Assembly (NCBI RefSeq): GCF_014645835.1
Contig: NZ_BMMM01000001.1
Location: forward strand, 917,962-981,961
Reading direction: 5' to 3'
Length of the DNA: 64,000 bases
From: Streptomyces albiflavescens
GTDB lineage: Bacteria; Actinomycetota; Actinomycetes; Streptomycetales; Streptomycetaceae
Shown here: positions 34,217-43,113 of the stretch, one piece after another
Layout: every line of letters begins with the position of its first letter
How positions within the stretch are numbered: the first letter of the stretch is position 1
Translations under genes and position numbers: made by a program
The notes under the pieces: generated by a model
Told to the model about the DNA's origin: nothing
Seen by the model: the letters and a program-made list of their open reading frames with translations, nothing else
The model's database searches: none

Positions 34217-35185
34217 ATGTACGACCCGACGCGGCTCGCGGCGCTGGTGGCGGTCGCCGAGGCGGGGTCGATCACCCGGGCCGCCGAGCGCCTCGGTTAC
34301 ACCCCGCCCGCGCTCTCCCAGCAGCTGGCGAAGCTGGAACGGGAGGCGGGCGCGACCCTGCTGGTGCGGTCGCATCGCGGGGCGCGGCTGACGGACGCGG
34401 GCGAGCTGCTCGTGGCGCGGGCACGCCGGGTCCTCGACGAGATGGAACGGGCGCGGCACGAACTGGCCCGCCTGGCAGGCCTGTCGGGCGGCACACTGCG
34501 GCTCGGCACCTTCCAGACGGCGGGCATCCATCTGCTGCCGCCGGTGCTCAGCGCCTTTCGCCGGGCTCATCCCGACGTGGAGCTCGCGGTGGCCGACTAC
34601 GAGCCTCCGGAGGGCGTTTCGGCGGTCGCGGCGGGCGAGGTAGACCTGGCCCTGACGCACGTCTACGAGCCCTCCACCCCCGCACCACTGCCTTCGTCCG
34701 TGCGCGCGGAGCCGGTCCTGGTGGAGGAGTTGGTGCTGGTGACCGCTCCCGGGCATGTCCTCGCGGGCGGCTCGGCGCGGCTGCCGCTGACCGAGCTCGC
34801 CGGACAGCCGCTGATCAGCATGGCCCCGGGCCATCCGCCCCGGCAGGGCGTGGAGGCCGCGCTCGCCCGGGCGGGGGCCACCCCCGCGGTGCTCGTCGAG
34901 ACCCCGGGATACGCCCTCGTCTGCGCGCTGGTCAGCGCCGGTCTCGGAGTGGCGGTCGTACCGGAGATGGTGGCCGCGACCGCGGCGACACCGGTGGGGG
35001 CGCGGCTGCTGGAACCGGGTGATCTGCGCCGTACGATCTCAGTCGTCCACCGGACCGACGAGGCGGCACCCGCGGCGGATGCCTTTCGTGCCCTGCTGCG
35101 CGGCGCCTTCGGACGGGTCGGGCAGTACAGGCACGACGCCGGGCAGCACAGACACGACAACCGCGCCTCTCCTCAAGGCTCTTGA
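34217..35185 (+). CDS. LysR family regulator
   Basis: A 322-residue regulator: helix-turn-helix (~1-60) with AAERLGYTPPALSQQLAKLEREAGATLLVR, then a substrate-binding domain (LRLGTFQTAGIHLLPPVL...). It diverges from the LysE exporter by 128 bases, the classic LysR/LysE (ArgP-like) pair in which the regulator senses the amino acid to be exported. The gap holds two direct GGGAGCCCAG copies (34170-34200). The last ~20 residues are His/Asp-rich and low in complexity. The 3' end overlaps the convergent HATPase gene by 13 bases. Confidence 0.92.
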   Translation: MYDPTRLAALVAVAEAGSITRAAERLGYTPPALSQQLAKLEREAGATLLVRSHRGARLTDAGELLVARARRVLDEMERARHELARLAGLSGGTLRLGTFQTAGIHLLPPVLSAFRRAHPDVELAVADYEPPEGVSAVAAGEVDLALTHVYEPSTPAPLPSSVRAEPVLVEELVLVTAPGHVLAGGSARLPLTELAGQPLISMAPGHPPRQGVEAALARAGATPAVLVETPGYALVCALVSAGLGVAVVPEMVAATAATPVGARLLEPGDLRRTISVVHRTDEAAPAADAFRALLRGAFGRVGQYRHDAGQHRHDNRASPQGS

Positions 35186-35631
35186 GGTCCCCCGGCCGCC
35201 ACCGGCTGGACGGACGCCGTCCAGGGCAGTTCGATGGAGACCGTCTTGCCGCCCTCCCGGGTGGGCCGGACGATGAGTCTGCCGCCGCACTCGGCGGTCA
35301 GCCAGCGGATGATCACCATGCCCCTGCCGTTGTCCTGTTGGACGGCTGCGGGCAGCCGTTTCGGGAAGCGCGGGTGGCTGTCGGTGACGCCGAGGCGCAG
35401 GTGTTCGTCTCGGTCGAGCCGCACGTCCACCGTGAAGGTGGGCGACTGCCCGAAGGTGTGCTGGACGGCATTGGTGGCTAGTTCGGACACGATCAGGCGT
35501 ACGGTGTCCGCGACTTCGCAGTCGCACGGCAGGCCCCATTCGGCCAGCACGTCGGCGACAAATTTCCGGGCCGCGGAGACCGAGGCGGGATCGCTCGGCA
35601 GAGTGACGGATGCTTCCTGATGATCTGCCAT
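35173..35631 (-). CDS. Anti-sigma-like ATP-binding protein (HATPase_c_2)
   Basis: A 152-residue GHKL-fold protein of the RsbW/SpoIIAB-like type. Seen: N box VSELATNAVQHT, the DSHPRFPKRLP segment in place of a classic G1, and NGRGMVIIRWLT (G2). It lacks a phospho-acceptor His. It is divergent from the XRE-type regulator and DUF397 gene, the standard Streptomyces triad around WhiJ-like regulators. It probably binds a sigma factor or the neighbouring regulator. Confidence 0.88.
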   Translation of the reverse strand: MADHQEASVTLPSDPASVSAARKFVADVLAEWGLPCDCEVADTVRLIVSELATNAVQHTFGQSPTFTVDVRLDRDEHLRLGVTDSHPRFPKRLPAAVQQDNGRGMVIIRWLTAECGGRLIVRPTREGGKTVSIELPWTASVQPVAAGGPQEP

Positions 35632-35843
35632 GGCGACGTCGTCCCTTTCCCACGGGACCGGAGTCCGACACGGAGCGGATGGTTCGAGTACGGTCCCGAA
35701 CTGGTGCTTCGCGCCAGACTGCCATCACCGGGCCGGTCACGGGTGCGATCCACCAAGATGTGCATATATCTGTCGCTCGAAGCGGTGAACTCTGCGACGG
35801 CAGACCGTATTTGGGCGGCTCGGAAGGAGTAAGGAGTACGGCC

Positions 35844-36701
35844 ATGCAGCACGGTCCCGCGGTGCGCCGCCGCAAGCTCGGTGCCGAACTGCGCGCGCTG
35901 CGCGCCGAGACGGGTCTCACGAGTGGTGAGGCGGCCCGCCTCCTGGGCTGGCATCAGTCGAAGGTGAGCCGGATCGAGACCGGCACCAGCGGGGTGAAGC
36001 CGGCGGACGTAGCCCGACTGCTGGACGCCTACGGCGTCGAGGATCCCGAATTACGAGACCTCCTGGTCGTGTTGGCGGGCTCCGAGGGCAACGGAGGGCA
36101 CCACTGGTGGCACGCCTATCGCGGGGTGCTGCCGCCGACATATCGCGACTTCATCAGCCTGGAGTCGCAGGCCAGCGGGATGCGCACGCTGGAGACCTCC
36201 GTCGTGCCGGGGCTGCTGCAGACGCCCGAGTACGCCCGTGCGGTGACGCAGGCCGCGGTGGACGGACTGGAGGACGGCAAGCTCGACGCGCTCGTCGAGG
36301 TGCGCCTCGCCCGCCAGGACGTGCTGCGTTCGAATCCGCCGCTGGAACTGAGCGCCGTCCTGGACGAGGCGGTGTTACGACGGGAAGTCGGCGGACCGGA
36401 GGTCATGGCACGGCAGCTGGAGCGGCTGCGGGAGGCGGCCACACTGCCTCAAGTGCGCCTTCAGGTGCTGCCGTTCGCCGCCGGAGCACACATCGGGGTC
36501 ACCGGGCCTTTCGTTATCTTCTCATTTCCGAACACAACTGATCTGGATGTGGTTGTTCTCGACCACTTGACGAGTAGCCTCTACCTCGAACGGAAAGAAG
36601 ACCTTCAGGCCTACAGCGAGGCCTTCAACGCCCTTCAGATCCACGCCCTTTCGCCCGAGGACTCGTTGGATTACATCGCCGTGATTGGTGACGGCGCGTA
36701 A
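35844..36701 (+). CDS. WhiJ-like XRE regulator with DUF5753 domain, two TTA codons
   Basis: A 285-residue regulator: an XRE helix-turn-helix (~8-65) with TGLTSGEAARLLGWHQSKVSRIETG, followed by DUF5753 (~95-275) with VVPGLLQTPEYARAV and RQDVL. AAGGAG precedes ATG. Two leucines are encoded by TTA, at 36051-36053 (Leu70) and 36375-36377 (Leu178); TTA is read only by the bldA tRNA in Streptomyces, so translation is expected late in growth. The DUF397 partner follows after 9 bases and an HATPase gene diverges. It is probably a developmental regulator. Confidence 0.93.
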   Translation: MQHGPAVRRRKLGAELRALRAETGLTSGEAARLLGWHQSKVSRIETGTSGVKPADVARLLDAYGVEDPELRDLLVVLAGSEGNGGHHWWHAYRGVLPPTYRDFISLESQASGMRTLETSVVPGLLQTPEYARAVTQAAVDGLEDGKLDALVEVRLARQDVLRSNPPLELSAVLDEAVLRREVGGPEVMARQLERLREAATLPQVRLQVLPFAAGAHIGVTGPFVIFSFPNTTDLDVVVLDHLTSSLYLERKEDLQAYSEAFNALQIHALSPEDSLDYIAVIGDGA

Positions 36702-36710
36702 GGAGGCACC

Positions 36711-36935
36711 ATGTCTGCACTGCCTCGGTACCTGCCTTCCAGCACTTCACTGCACGACGTGCGATGGCTGCGCAGCAGCCGCAGCACGGGAATGAACAAC
36801 TGTGTCGAGACGGCGCGCCCCGGACCGGGCCCCTGGTCCGGACTGGTGGCCGTGCGCGATTCCAAGAACACGGCGGGTCCCGCCGTGCTCTTCGCTCCTG
36901 CCGCCTGGGAGGGATTCATCGCCGCACTGAGCTGA
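36711..36935 (+). CDS. DUF397 domain protein
   Basis: A 74-residue protein containing the DUF397 signature: WLRSSRSTGMNNCVETA, VAVRDSKNTAGPAVLFAPAAWEGFI. Proteins of this family act with the XRE/DUF5753 regulator encoded just before, probably as its antagonist by protein contact. AGGAGG lies just before ATG (within AAGGAGGCACC). It ends 12 bases from the convergent bioF stop. Confidence 0.9.
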   Translation: MSALPRYLPSSTSLHDVRWLRSSRSTGMNNCVETARPGPGPWSGLVAVRDSKNTAGPAVLFAPAAWEGFIAALS

Positions 36936-36946
36936 CCGCTACCCAT

Positions 36947-38071
36947 TCACCGCTTCTGGCTGATCACGCGTACGGCGTGCTCGATCTGCTCCTCAGTGAG
37001 GTCCGCGCGGGCCGTCAGCCGCAGCCGTGAGATGCCGTCGGGCACGGACGGGGGACGGAAGCAGCCGACGGCCAGTCCCGCCTCACGGCAGTCGGCCGCC
37101 CACCGCACGGCCCGTTCGGGGGACGGCGCACGCACGGAGACGACAGCGGCGTCCGGTCGTACCGCTTCCAGACCTTCGGCCGTCAGACGGGTGTGCAGCG
37201 CGGTCGCCACCGCGCGCGCCCGCGCCGCGCGCTCCGGTTCGCGACGCAGCAGCCTCAGTGCCGCGAGGGCCGCGCCCGCCGCCGCGGGCGCGAGGCCGGT
37301 GTCGAAGATGAACGTACGCGCCGCGTTGACCAGGTGGTCGATGACCGGGGCGGGGCCGAGGACGGCGCCGCCCTGGCTGCCGAACGACTTGGAGAGGGTG
37401 ACGGTCACGACGACGTCCGGGTCGCCCGCGAGCCCCGCCGCGTGCGGAGCGCCCCTGCCACCGTCGCCCAGGACTCCGAGCCCGTGCGCGTCGTCGACGA
37501 TCAGCCCGGCCCCGTACTCTCTGCAGGCGACGGCGAGTTCGGACAGCGGCGCTGCGTCCCCGTCCACCGAGAAGACCGTGTCGGAGACGGCGACGGCGGG
37601 GCCCGCGTGGGTGCCGAGCGCCTTGCGCACGGCGTCGGGGTCGGCGTGCGCGACGACCTGGGTGGTGCCGCGGGCCAGTCGGCATCCGTCGATCAGCGAG
37701 GCGTGGTTGCCCGCGTCCGACACGACGAGCGAGCCGTGCGGCGCGAGCGCCGTGACGGCGGCGAGATTGGCCGCGTACCCGGAGGAGAAGACGAGCGCGG
37801 ACTCGAAGCCGCAGAAGTCGGCCAGCTCGCGTTCCAGTTCGCCGTGGAGTTCCGTGGTGCCGGTGACGAGCCGGGAGCCGGTCGCGCCGCCGCCCCAGCG
37901 GCGTGCGGCGTCTGCCGCCGCCCGGGTGATCTCCGGATGGCGGGCGAGACCGAGGTAGTCGTTGCTCGCGAGGTCCAGGAGCGGCGAGTCGGCGGGGCGC
38001 GGGCGCAGGGTGCGCACAAGTCCGGCCCGGCGGCGCACCTCGGCCTGCTCGTCGATCCAGCCGAACGCCAT
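36947..38071 (-). CDS. bioF: 8-amino-7-oxononanoate synthase
   Basis: A 374-residue class II PLP enzyme that joins pimeloyl-CoA/ACP and L-alanine in biotin synthesis. Seen: [59 protein letters not shown], and the PLP Lys in [11 protein letters not shown]. The open frame continues upstream but ATG 38071 gives the normal start ([17 protein letters not shown]). It diverges from bioB, sharing a 160-base promoter region. Confidence 0.94.
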   Translation of the reverse strand: MAFGWIDEQAEVRRRAGLVRTLRPRPADSPLLDLASNDYLGLARHPEITRAAADAARRWGGGATGSRLVTGTTELHGELERELADFCGFESALVFSSGYAANLAAVTALAPHGSLVVSDAGNHASLIDGCRLARGTTQVVAHADPDAVRKALGTHAGPAVAVSDTVFSVDGDAAPLSELAVACREYGAGLIVDDAHGLGVLGDGGRGAPHAAGLAGDPDVVVTVTLSKSFGSQGGAVLGPAPVIDHLVNAARTFIFDTGLAPAAAGAALAALRLLRREPERAARARAVATALHTRLTAEGLEAVRPDAAVVSVRAPSPERAVRWAADCREAGLAVGCFRPPSVPDGISRLRLTARADLTEEQIEHAVRVISQKR

Positions 38072-38231
38072 GTGTCCTCCGGGCCGTGGTGACGGGTGTT
38101 TTGTAGGCAGTGCACAGACCCTAGCGGCCGGACCAGCCGCCCAGGATGTGGCAATACCCACACGTCGAACCGTCTCTGTTGTGCAAACTCTCCTTGGCCG
38201 AGAGCGGTCGCATAGGCCAGGATCGGACCTC
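38072..38231. promoter_or_regulatory. Divergent bioF/bioB control region
   Basis: 160 bases with no gene, holding the promoters for both arms of the biotin cluster. GCGGCCGGACCAGCCGC (38124-38140) is an imperfect dyad, and GTTGTGCAAACT lies closer to bioB. I see no clear BirA or BioQ palindrome, so how the genes are controlled is not shown. Confidence 0.45.
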
Positions 38232-39512
38232 ATGGACCTGCTGAACACGCTGGTGGACAAGGGGCTTCGGCGCGAGCTGCCGACCCGGGACGAAGCTCTG
38301 GCCGTGCTGGCCACCTCCGACGACGACGTGCTCGACGTGGTGGCCGCGGCCGGCAAGGTGCGCCGCCACTGGTTCGGGCAACGGGTGAAACTCAACTATC
38401 TCGTCAACCTCAAGTCGGGCCTGTGCCCCGAGGACTGCTCGTACTGCTCGCAGCGGCTCGGCTCCAAGGCCGACATCCTGAAGTACACCTGGCTCAAGCC
38501 CGACGAGGCCTCGCAGGCGGCGGCGGCCGGACTCGCCGGGGGCGCCAAGCGGGTCTGCCTGGTGGCCAGCGGCCGCGGCCCGACGGACCGCGACGTGGAC
38601 CGGGTCTCCGACACCATCAAGGCGATCAAGGACCAGAACGAGAACGTCGAGGTGTGTGCCTGCCTCGGCCTGCTCTCCGACGGCCAGGCCGAACGCCTTC
38701 GCGAGGCGGGCGCGGACGCGTACAACCACAACCTGAACACGTCCGAGGGGACGTACGGGGACATCACGACCACGCACACGTACGCCGATCGGGTGGACAC
38801 GGTCCAGAAGGCGCACGCGGCGGGGCTGTCCGCCTGCTCGGGCCTGATCGCCGGAATGGGCGAGTCGGACGAGGACCTCGTCGATGTCGTCTACTCGCTG
38901 CGCGAGCTCGACCCCGATTCCGTTCCGGTGAACTTCCTGATCCCCTTCGAGGGCACCCCGCTCGCCAAGGAGTGGAACCTCACCCCGCAGCGCTGTCTGC
39001 GCATCCTCGCGATGGTCCGGTTCGTCTGCCCTGACGTCGAGGTCCGCATCGCGGGCGGCCGCGAGGTCCATCTGCGCACCATGCAGCCGCTGGCCCTGCA
39101 CCTCGCCAACTCGATCTTCCTCGGCGACTACCTCACCAGTGAGGGCCAGGCAGGCAAGGCGGACCTGGACATGATCGCCGACGCCGGCTTCGAGGTGGAG
39201 AGCGCGGGCGAGGTGACTCTGCCGGAGCACCGGGGTTCGGTCGGTGGCGGGTGCGGCTCGCACGCGGACGCCGGGTGCGGGTCCCACGGGAGTGCCGGAT
39301 GCGGCTCGCACGAGAGTGCCGGGTGCGGGTCCCACGAGGGGGGCTCCGTGTGCGGTTCCGCTTCGTCGGCTCCTGCGGCTTCTGCGGCTTCTGTAGCTTC
39401 AGCGGCTTCTGTGGCTTCAGCGGCTTCTGCCGAGAAGCCCACTGACGCCCGTACGGACCTCGTCGCCGTACGCCGCCGAGGCGCCGGAACGGATCTCGCG
39501 CCCAATGCCTGA
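38232..39512 (+). CDS. bioB: Biotin synthase with Cys-His repeat tail
   Basis: A 426-residue radical SAM enzyme inserting sulphur into dethiobiotin. The [4Fe-4S] ligands are Cys65, Cys69, Cys72 in CPEDCSYC. [2Fe-2S] ligands are the Cys in [16 protein letters not shown] and ACSGLIAG, and the Arg in [14 protein letters not shown]. The catalytic part ends near residue 330, the usual length. Odd: a ~90-residue extension with four GCGSH repeats (~337-370), then an Ala/Ser-rich stretch. It could bind Fe, Zn or Cu, perhaps a cluster or sulphur supply. The final codons overlap bioA by 8 bases. Confidence 0.95.
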   Translation: MDLLNTLVDKGLRRELPTRDEALAVLATSDDDVLDVVAAAGKVRRHWFGQRVKLNYLVNLKSGLCPEDCSYCSQRLGSKADILKYTWLKPDEASQAAAAGLAGGAKRVCLVASGRGPTDRDVDRVSDTIKAIKDQNENVEVCACLGLLSDGQAERLREAGADAYNHNLNTSEGTYGDITTTHTYADRVDTVQKAHAAGLSACSGLIAGMGESDEDLVDVVYSLRELDPDSVPVNFLIPFEGTPLAKEWNLTPQRCLRILAMVRFVCPDVEVRIAGGREVHLRTMQPLALHLANSIFLGDYLTSEGQAGKADLDMIADAGFEVESAGEVTLPEHRGSVGGGCGSHADAGCGSHGSAGCGSHESAGCGSHEGGSVCGSASSAPAASAASVASAASVASAASAEKPTDARTDLVAVRRRGAGTDLAPNA

Positions 39513-40785
39513 CCTGTCCGTCGAGGAACTGCTCGACCTCGACCGACGGCACGTCTGGCATCCCTACGGGCCGATGCCCGGCCGCCAGGAACCGCTGGTC
39601 GTGGAGTCGGCGAGCGACGTACGCCTGCTGCTGGCCGACGGCTCGGGTGAACTGGTCGACGGCATGTCGTCCTGGTGGTCGGCCATCCACGGCTACAACC
39701 ACCCGGTGCTCAACGACGCGGTGCGCGACCAGCTGGGGCGCATGAGCCACGTCATGTTCGGCGGGCTCACCCACGAGCCGGCCGTTCGGCTGGCGAAGCG
39801 CCTTGTCGACATCTCGCCGGAGGGCCTGGAGCACGTCTTCCTCGCCGACTCCGGATCGGTCTCGGTCGAGGTCGCCGTCAAGATGTGCCTCCAGCACTGG
39901 CGCTCGCTCGGCCGCCCCGGCAAGCAGCGGCTGCTGACCTGGCGCGGCGGCTACCACGGGGACACCTGGCAGCCGATGTCGGTGTGCGATCCCGAGGGCG
40001 GGATGCACGAGCTGTGGCAGGGCGTGCTCCAGCGCCAGGTGTTCGCCGATCCGCCGCCGGTCGCCTACGAGGAGTCGTACGCCGATCAGCTGCGCGAGCT
40101 CATCGAGCGGCACGCCGACGAGCTGGCCGCGGTGATCGTGGAGCCGGTGGTGCAGGGCGCGGGCGGAATGCGGTTCCACTCCCCCGCTTACCTGCGCGTG
40201 CTGCGGGAGGCGTGCGACGCGCACGACGTGCTGCTCGTGTTCGACGAGATCGCGACCGGCTTCGGCCGTACCGGCACGCTGTTCGCGGCTGAGCACGCGG
40301 GCGTCACACCCGACGTGATGTGCGTCGGCAAGGCACTGACCGGCGGCTATATGACGATGGCGGCGACGCTGTGCACCTCGCGCGTGGCCGACGGCATCTC
40401 GCGGGGTGAGGTCCCGGTGCTCGCGCACGGGCCGACCTTCATGGGCAATCCGCTGGCCGCCGCCGTGGCCTGCGCCTCGATCGACCTACTGCTCGGGCAG
40501 GACTGGCAGACCGAGGTCAAGCGCATCGAGGCGGGGCTGCGGGAGGGACTGGCTCCGGCTGCGGAGCTTCCCGGGGTTCGCGACGTGCGTGTCCTGGGTG
40601 CCATCGGCGTCGTGCAGTTGAACCACGAGGTGGACATGAAGGCGGCGACGGCGGCCGCCGTGCGCGAGGGCGTGTGGCTGCGGCCGTTCCGCGACCTCGT
40701 CTACACGATGCCGCCGTACGTCACGAGCGACGCCGATGTGGCACGGATCGCCCGCGCGGTGTGCGCGGCGGCTCGGGAGGGATGA
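39505..40785 (+). CDS. bioA: Adenosylmethionine-8-amino-7-oxononanoate aminotransferase
   Basis: A 426-residue class III PLP aminotransferase using SAM as amino donor to make 7,8-diaminopelargonate. Seen: HVWHPYGPM, the substrate-loop [28 protein letters not shown] [37 protein letters not shown] and the PLP Lys in [14 protein letters not shown]. The start overlaps bioB by 8 bases, so translation is coupled. bioD follows 1 base after the stop. Confidence 0.95.
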   Translation: MPDLSVEELLDLDRRHVWHPYGPMPGRQEPLVVESASDVRLLLADGSGELVDGMSSWWSAIHGYNHPVLNDAVRDQLGRMSHVMFGGLTHEPAVRLAKRLVDISPEGLEHVFLADSGSVSVEVAVKMCLQHWRSLGRPGKQRLLTWRGGYHGDTWQPMSVCDPEGGMHELWQGVLQRQVFADPPPVAYEESYADQLRELIERHADELAAVIVEPVVQGAGGMRFHSPAYLRVLREACDAHDVLLVFDEIATGFGRTGTLFAAEHAGVTPDVMCVGKALTGGYMTMAATLCTSRVADGISRGEVPVLAHGPTFMGNPLAAAVACASIDLLLGQDWQTEVKRIEAGLREGLAPAAELPGVRDVRVLGAIGVVQLNHEVDMKAATAAAVREGVWLRPFRDLVYTMPPYVTSDADVARIARAVCAAAREG

Positions 40786-40786
40786 C

Positions 40787-41503
40787 ATGGCGGTACTGGT
40801 GATCACGGGCACGGGCACGGAGGTCGGCAAGACGGTCACGACGGCCGCCGTCGCCGCGGTGGCCGTGGCGTCCGGGCGGTCCGTGGCCGTACTCAAGCCC
40901 GCCCAAACCGGTGTACGTCCGGACGAGCGCGGTGACGCCGACGAGGTGGCCCGGCTCGCGGGCACCGTCACCACACTCGAACTCGCCAGGTACCCGGAGC
41001 CGTTGGCGCCGGCGACCGCCGCACGACGCGCCGCGCTTGCGCCGGTTCGACCCCGGGAGGTCGCGGAAGCGGCGGCCAAGCTGGCCACCGAGCACGACCT
41101 CGTGCTGGTGGAAGGGGCGGGCGGACTGCTCGTACGGTTCGACGACGAGGGGGGCACCCTGGCGGACGCGGCGCGGCTCCTCGACGCGCCGGTGCTCGTG
41201 GTCGCCTCCGCGGGACTGGGCACGCTCAACACGACAGAGCTCACGACCCGTGAACTGCGGCTCCGTGGGTTGGACTTCGCCGGTGTGGTCATCGGCAGCT
41301 GGCCCGACGACGCGGACCTGGCGTCCCGTTGCAACCTCGCGGACCTGCCGACGGTGTCCGGCGCCCCACTGCTCGGTGCGCTGCCGTCAGGCGCGGGGGC
41401 CTACCCGCCGGCCGACTTCCGTGCGGGGGCGCCGAGCTGGCTGGCACCCACGCTGGGCGGCAGGTGGAACGCGAGTGCCTTCGCCTCGTCCCACGCCCCC
41501 TGA
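40787..41503 (+). CDS. bioD: Dethiobiotin synthetase
   Basis: A 238-residue ATP-dependent carboxylase closing the ureido ring. The P-loop is TGTGTEVGKT, the substrate Lys in KPAQTG, and VEGAGGLLV binds the diamine. MAVLVITG starts 1 base after the bioA stop; codons before it belong to bioA. It is the third gene of bioBAD. The enzyme is normal in length. Confidence 0.94.
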   Translation: MAVLVITGTGTEVGKTVTTAAVAAVAVASGRSVAVLKPAQTGVRPDERGDADEVARLAGTVTTLELARYPEPLAPATAARRAALAPVRPREVAEAAAKLATEHDLVLVEGAGGLLVRFDDEGGTLADAARLLDAPVLVVASAGLGTLNTTELTTRELRLRGLDFAGVVIGSWPDDADLASRCNLADLPTVSGAPLLGALPSGAGAYPPADFRAGAPSWLAPTLGGRWNASAFASSHAP

Positions 41504-41601
41504 GAGTCGCGGAAAGCTGTGCCCGGAGGTCGGCGCAACGCGTGTGGCGGACGCCCCGTGGGGACAATCACCGTAAAACCCGTCCTCCCGGGAGGTCCGT
41601 C

Positions 41602-42282
41602 ATGCCGCTCAGGTCAGCCGACTCCGGCAAGGTGACACGGGGCCCCGTGCACCATCCGCTGTTCGCCCGCTACTACGCCCGGATCAGCGTGACCGCCGAG
41701 ACGCGGTTGGGCATGGGCGGAGTGCGCGAGCGGATGCTCGCCGGGCTGTCCGGGCGGGTCATCGAGATCGGCGCGGGCAACGGTCTGAACTTCGCGCACT
41801 ATCCGAGCGCCGTCTCGGAGGTCGTCGCCATCGAACCCGAGCGGCTGCTACGGCAGTTGGCGGTGGAGGCCGCGTTGCGCTCCGACGTTCCCGTCGACGT
41901 GGTGCCGGGCGCGGCGGAGGCTCTGCCGGTCAAGAGCGAGGCGTTCGACGCGGCCGTGGTCTCGCTGGTGCTGTGCAGCGTGCGCGATGTGCCACGCGCG
42001 CTCGCCGAACTGCGCCGCGTGCTGCGCCCCGGCGGCACCCTGCGGTTCTTCGAGCACGGGAAGGGCGGCGGGCGCGCGATGGCCTACACCCAGCGCGGCC
42101 TGGACCGCACCGTGTGGCCGCGGCTGAACGGCGGCTGCCATCTGGCCCGCGACCCGATCGCGGCGCTGCGCGACGCCGGGTTCGAACTCGGTCCCTACCG
42201 GCAGCTGTTGATGCCCGAGAAGGGGCCGCGGCTGCCCACCTCGTACTGCGTGCTCGGCACGGCGTGGCGCCCGGCCTCATAG
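41602..42282 (+). CDS. Class I SAM-dependent methyltransferase
   Basis: A 226-residue methyltransferase. Motif I is VIEIGAGNGLNF, motif II VVAIEPE, then VPGAAEALPV, DAAVVSLVLCSV and LRRVLRPGGTLRFFEHG. This resembles the UbiE/Methyltransf_11 group of small-molecule enzymes; the substrate is unknown. ATG at 41602 follows GGGAGG. The gene ends 6 bases inside the convergent Fic-like gene. It follows the biotin cluster but is probably not part of it. Confidence 0.9.
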   Translation: MPLRSADSGKVTRGPVHHPLFARYYARISVTAETRLGMGGVRERMLAGLSGRVIEIGAGNGLNFAHYPSAVSEVVAIEPERLLRQLAVEAALRSDVPVDVVPGAAEALPVKSEAFDAAVVSLVLCSVRDVPRALAELRRVLRPGGTLRFFEHGKGGGRAMAYTQRGLDRTVWPRLNGGCHLARDPIAALRDAGFELGPYRQLLMPEKGPRLPTSYCVLGTAWRPAS

Positions 42283-42651
42283 GCTCCACTGGCGCAGCTG
42301 CTGCGCGATGTCGTGCACGGTCGCGTCGCCGCCCTTCACCAGGCGGGCCAGATCGCGCACCTGCTCGGGCGAGGTGACGACCTTCAGACCGCTGGCGACG
42401 AGATAGGCGTACGCGACGGCCGAGGCGAACATCGCGTTGGAGCGTTCGAGCGCCGGTACGTGCAGCAGGAGCTGGAGCAGCGCGGCGGCGCGGGCGTACG
42501 GGCTATCGTAGACGGGAATGCCGAATATCTCCGCCTCGTGCCGGCTGACGGCGGCGACGAGGGCTCCCCAGTCGGTGACCTGGGGATCTCCGGGCGTCTT
42601 CTGTTCGGCGATCATGAGGAGCCAGGCAAGGTCGACTCTGAGACTGCTCAA
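42277..42651 (-). CDS. Fic/Doc-family toxin component, degenerate motif
   Basis: A 124-residue Doc-like protein. The inhibitory/core helix corresponds to LLLHVPALERSNAMFASAVAYAYLV: compared with the Fic motif HxFxDGNKR it keeps the His and an Asn, but the Gly, Lys and Arg are Ser, Ala and Met. Active Doc uses this loop to phosphorylate EF-Tu, so activity may be lost or altered. An RHH-type gene ends 4 bases before its start, the usual antitoxin-toxin order. It overlaps the convergent methyltransferase by 6 bases. Confidence 0.82.
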   Translation of the reverse strand: MSSLRVDLAWLLMIAEQKTPGDPQVTDWGALVAAVSRHEAEIFGIPVYDSPYARAAALLQLLLHVPALERSNAMFASAVAYAYLVASGLKVVTSPEQVRDLARLVKGGDATVHDIAQQLRQWSL

Positions 42652-42655
42652 GGGA

Positions 42656-42895
42656 TCAACGACGACCTTCGCGTGTGCCTTCGCGGTCCGCGCCGAATTC
42701 CTCGGCGAAGACGGACTCGTACTGCTTCATGAAATCGGCGGCGGCGTCCACGAAGGTGTGGCCCACTTCTCCGGTGTCCTGTCTGACCAGCTCTTCGATG
42801 TAGCGGTTCACGCTCATCCCGCGCTCCAGGGCTCGCTCGCGGGCGGCGCGGGCCGTGCCCTCGTCCACCCGTACGTTCAGCTGTGTCTTCGCCAT
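42656..42895 (-). CDS. Ribbon-helix-helix antitoxin
   Basis: A 79-residue protein with the RHH start MAKTQLNVRVDEGTARAARERALERGMSVNRYIEELV (beta strand, then two helices), followed by an acidic, charged tail (FMKQYESVFAEEFG) that would bind the toxin. It lies upstream of and 4 bases from the Fic-like gene. It likely represses its own promoter, which must lie in 42896-42960; a TTAGCAA-like GCTAGCG / TGCTAGC pair (42904-42923) is a possible operator. Confidence 0.88.
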   Translation of the reverse strand: MAKTQLNVRVDEGTARAARERALERGMSVNRYIEELVRQDTGEVGHTFVDAAADFMKQYESVFAEEFGADREGTREGRR

Positions 42896-43113
42896 GCTTT
42901 GAAGCTAGCGCCGAATTGCTAGCACCGGCAAGAGAGCCTCGGACGGAGAGAGGGGTGGAGGGCGCGGGTGGAGCGTGCCCCTTACACGGATATCAGGGGC
43001 ACGACCTGGGGCGGAGAACGCGCGGGACCTCTGGGGGATACCGAGTGTGCCTCGGATCACATTAGGCTCGGCCGGACAAGGGAGTCAGGACGTCCATCAC
43101 CTAGGAGGCGGCC

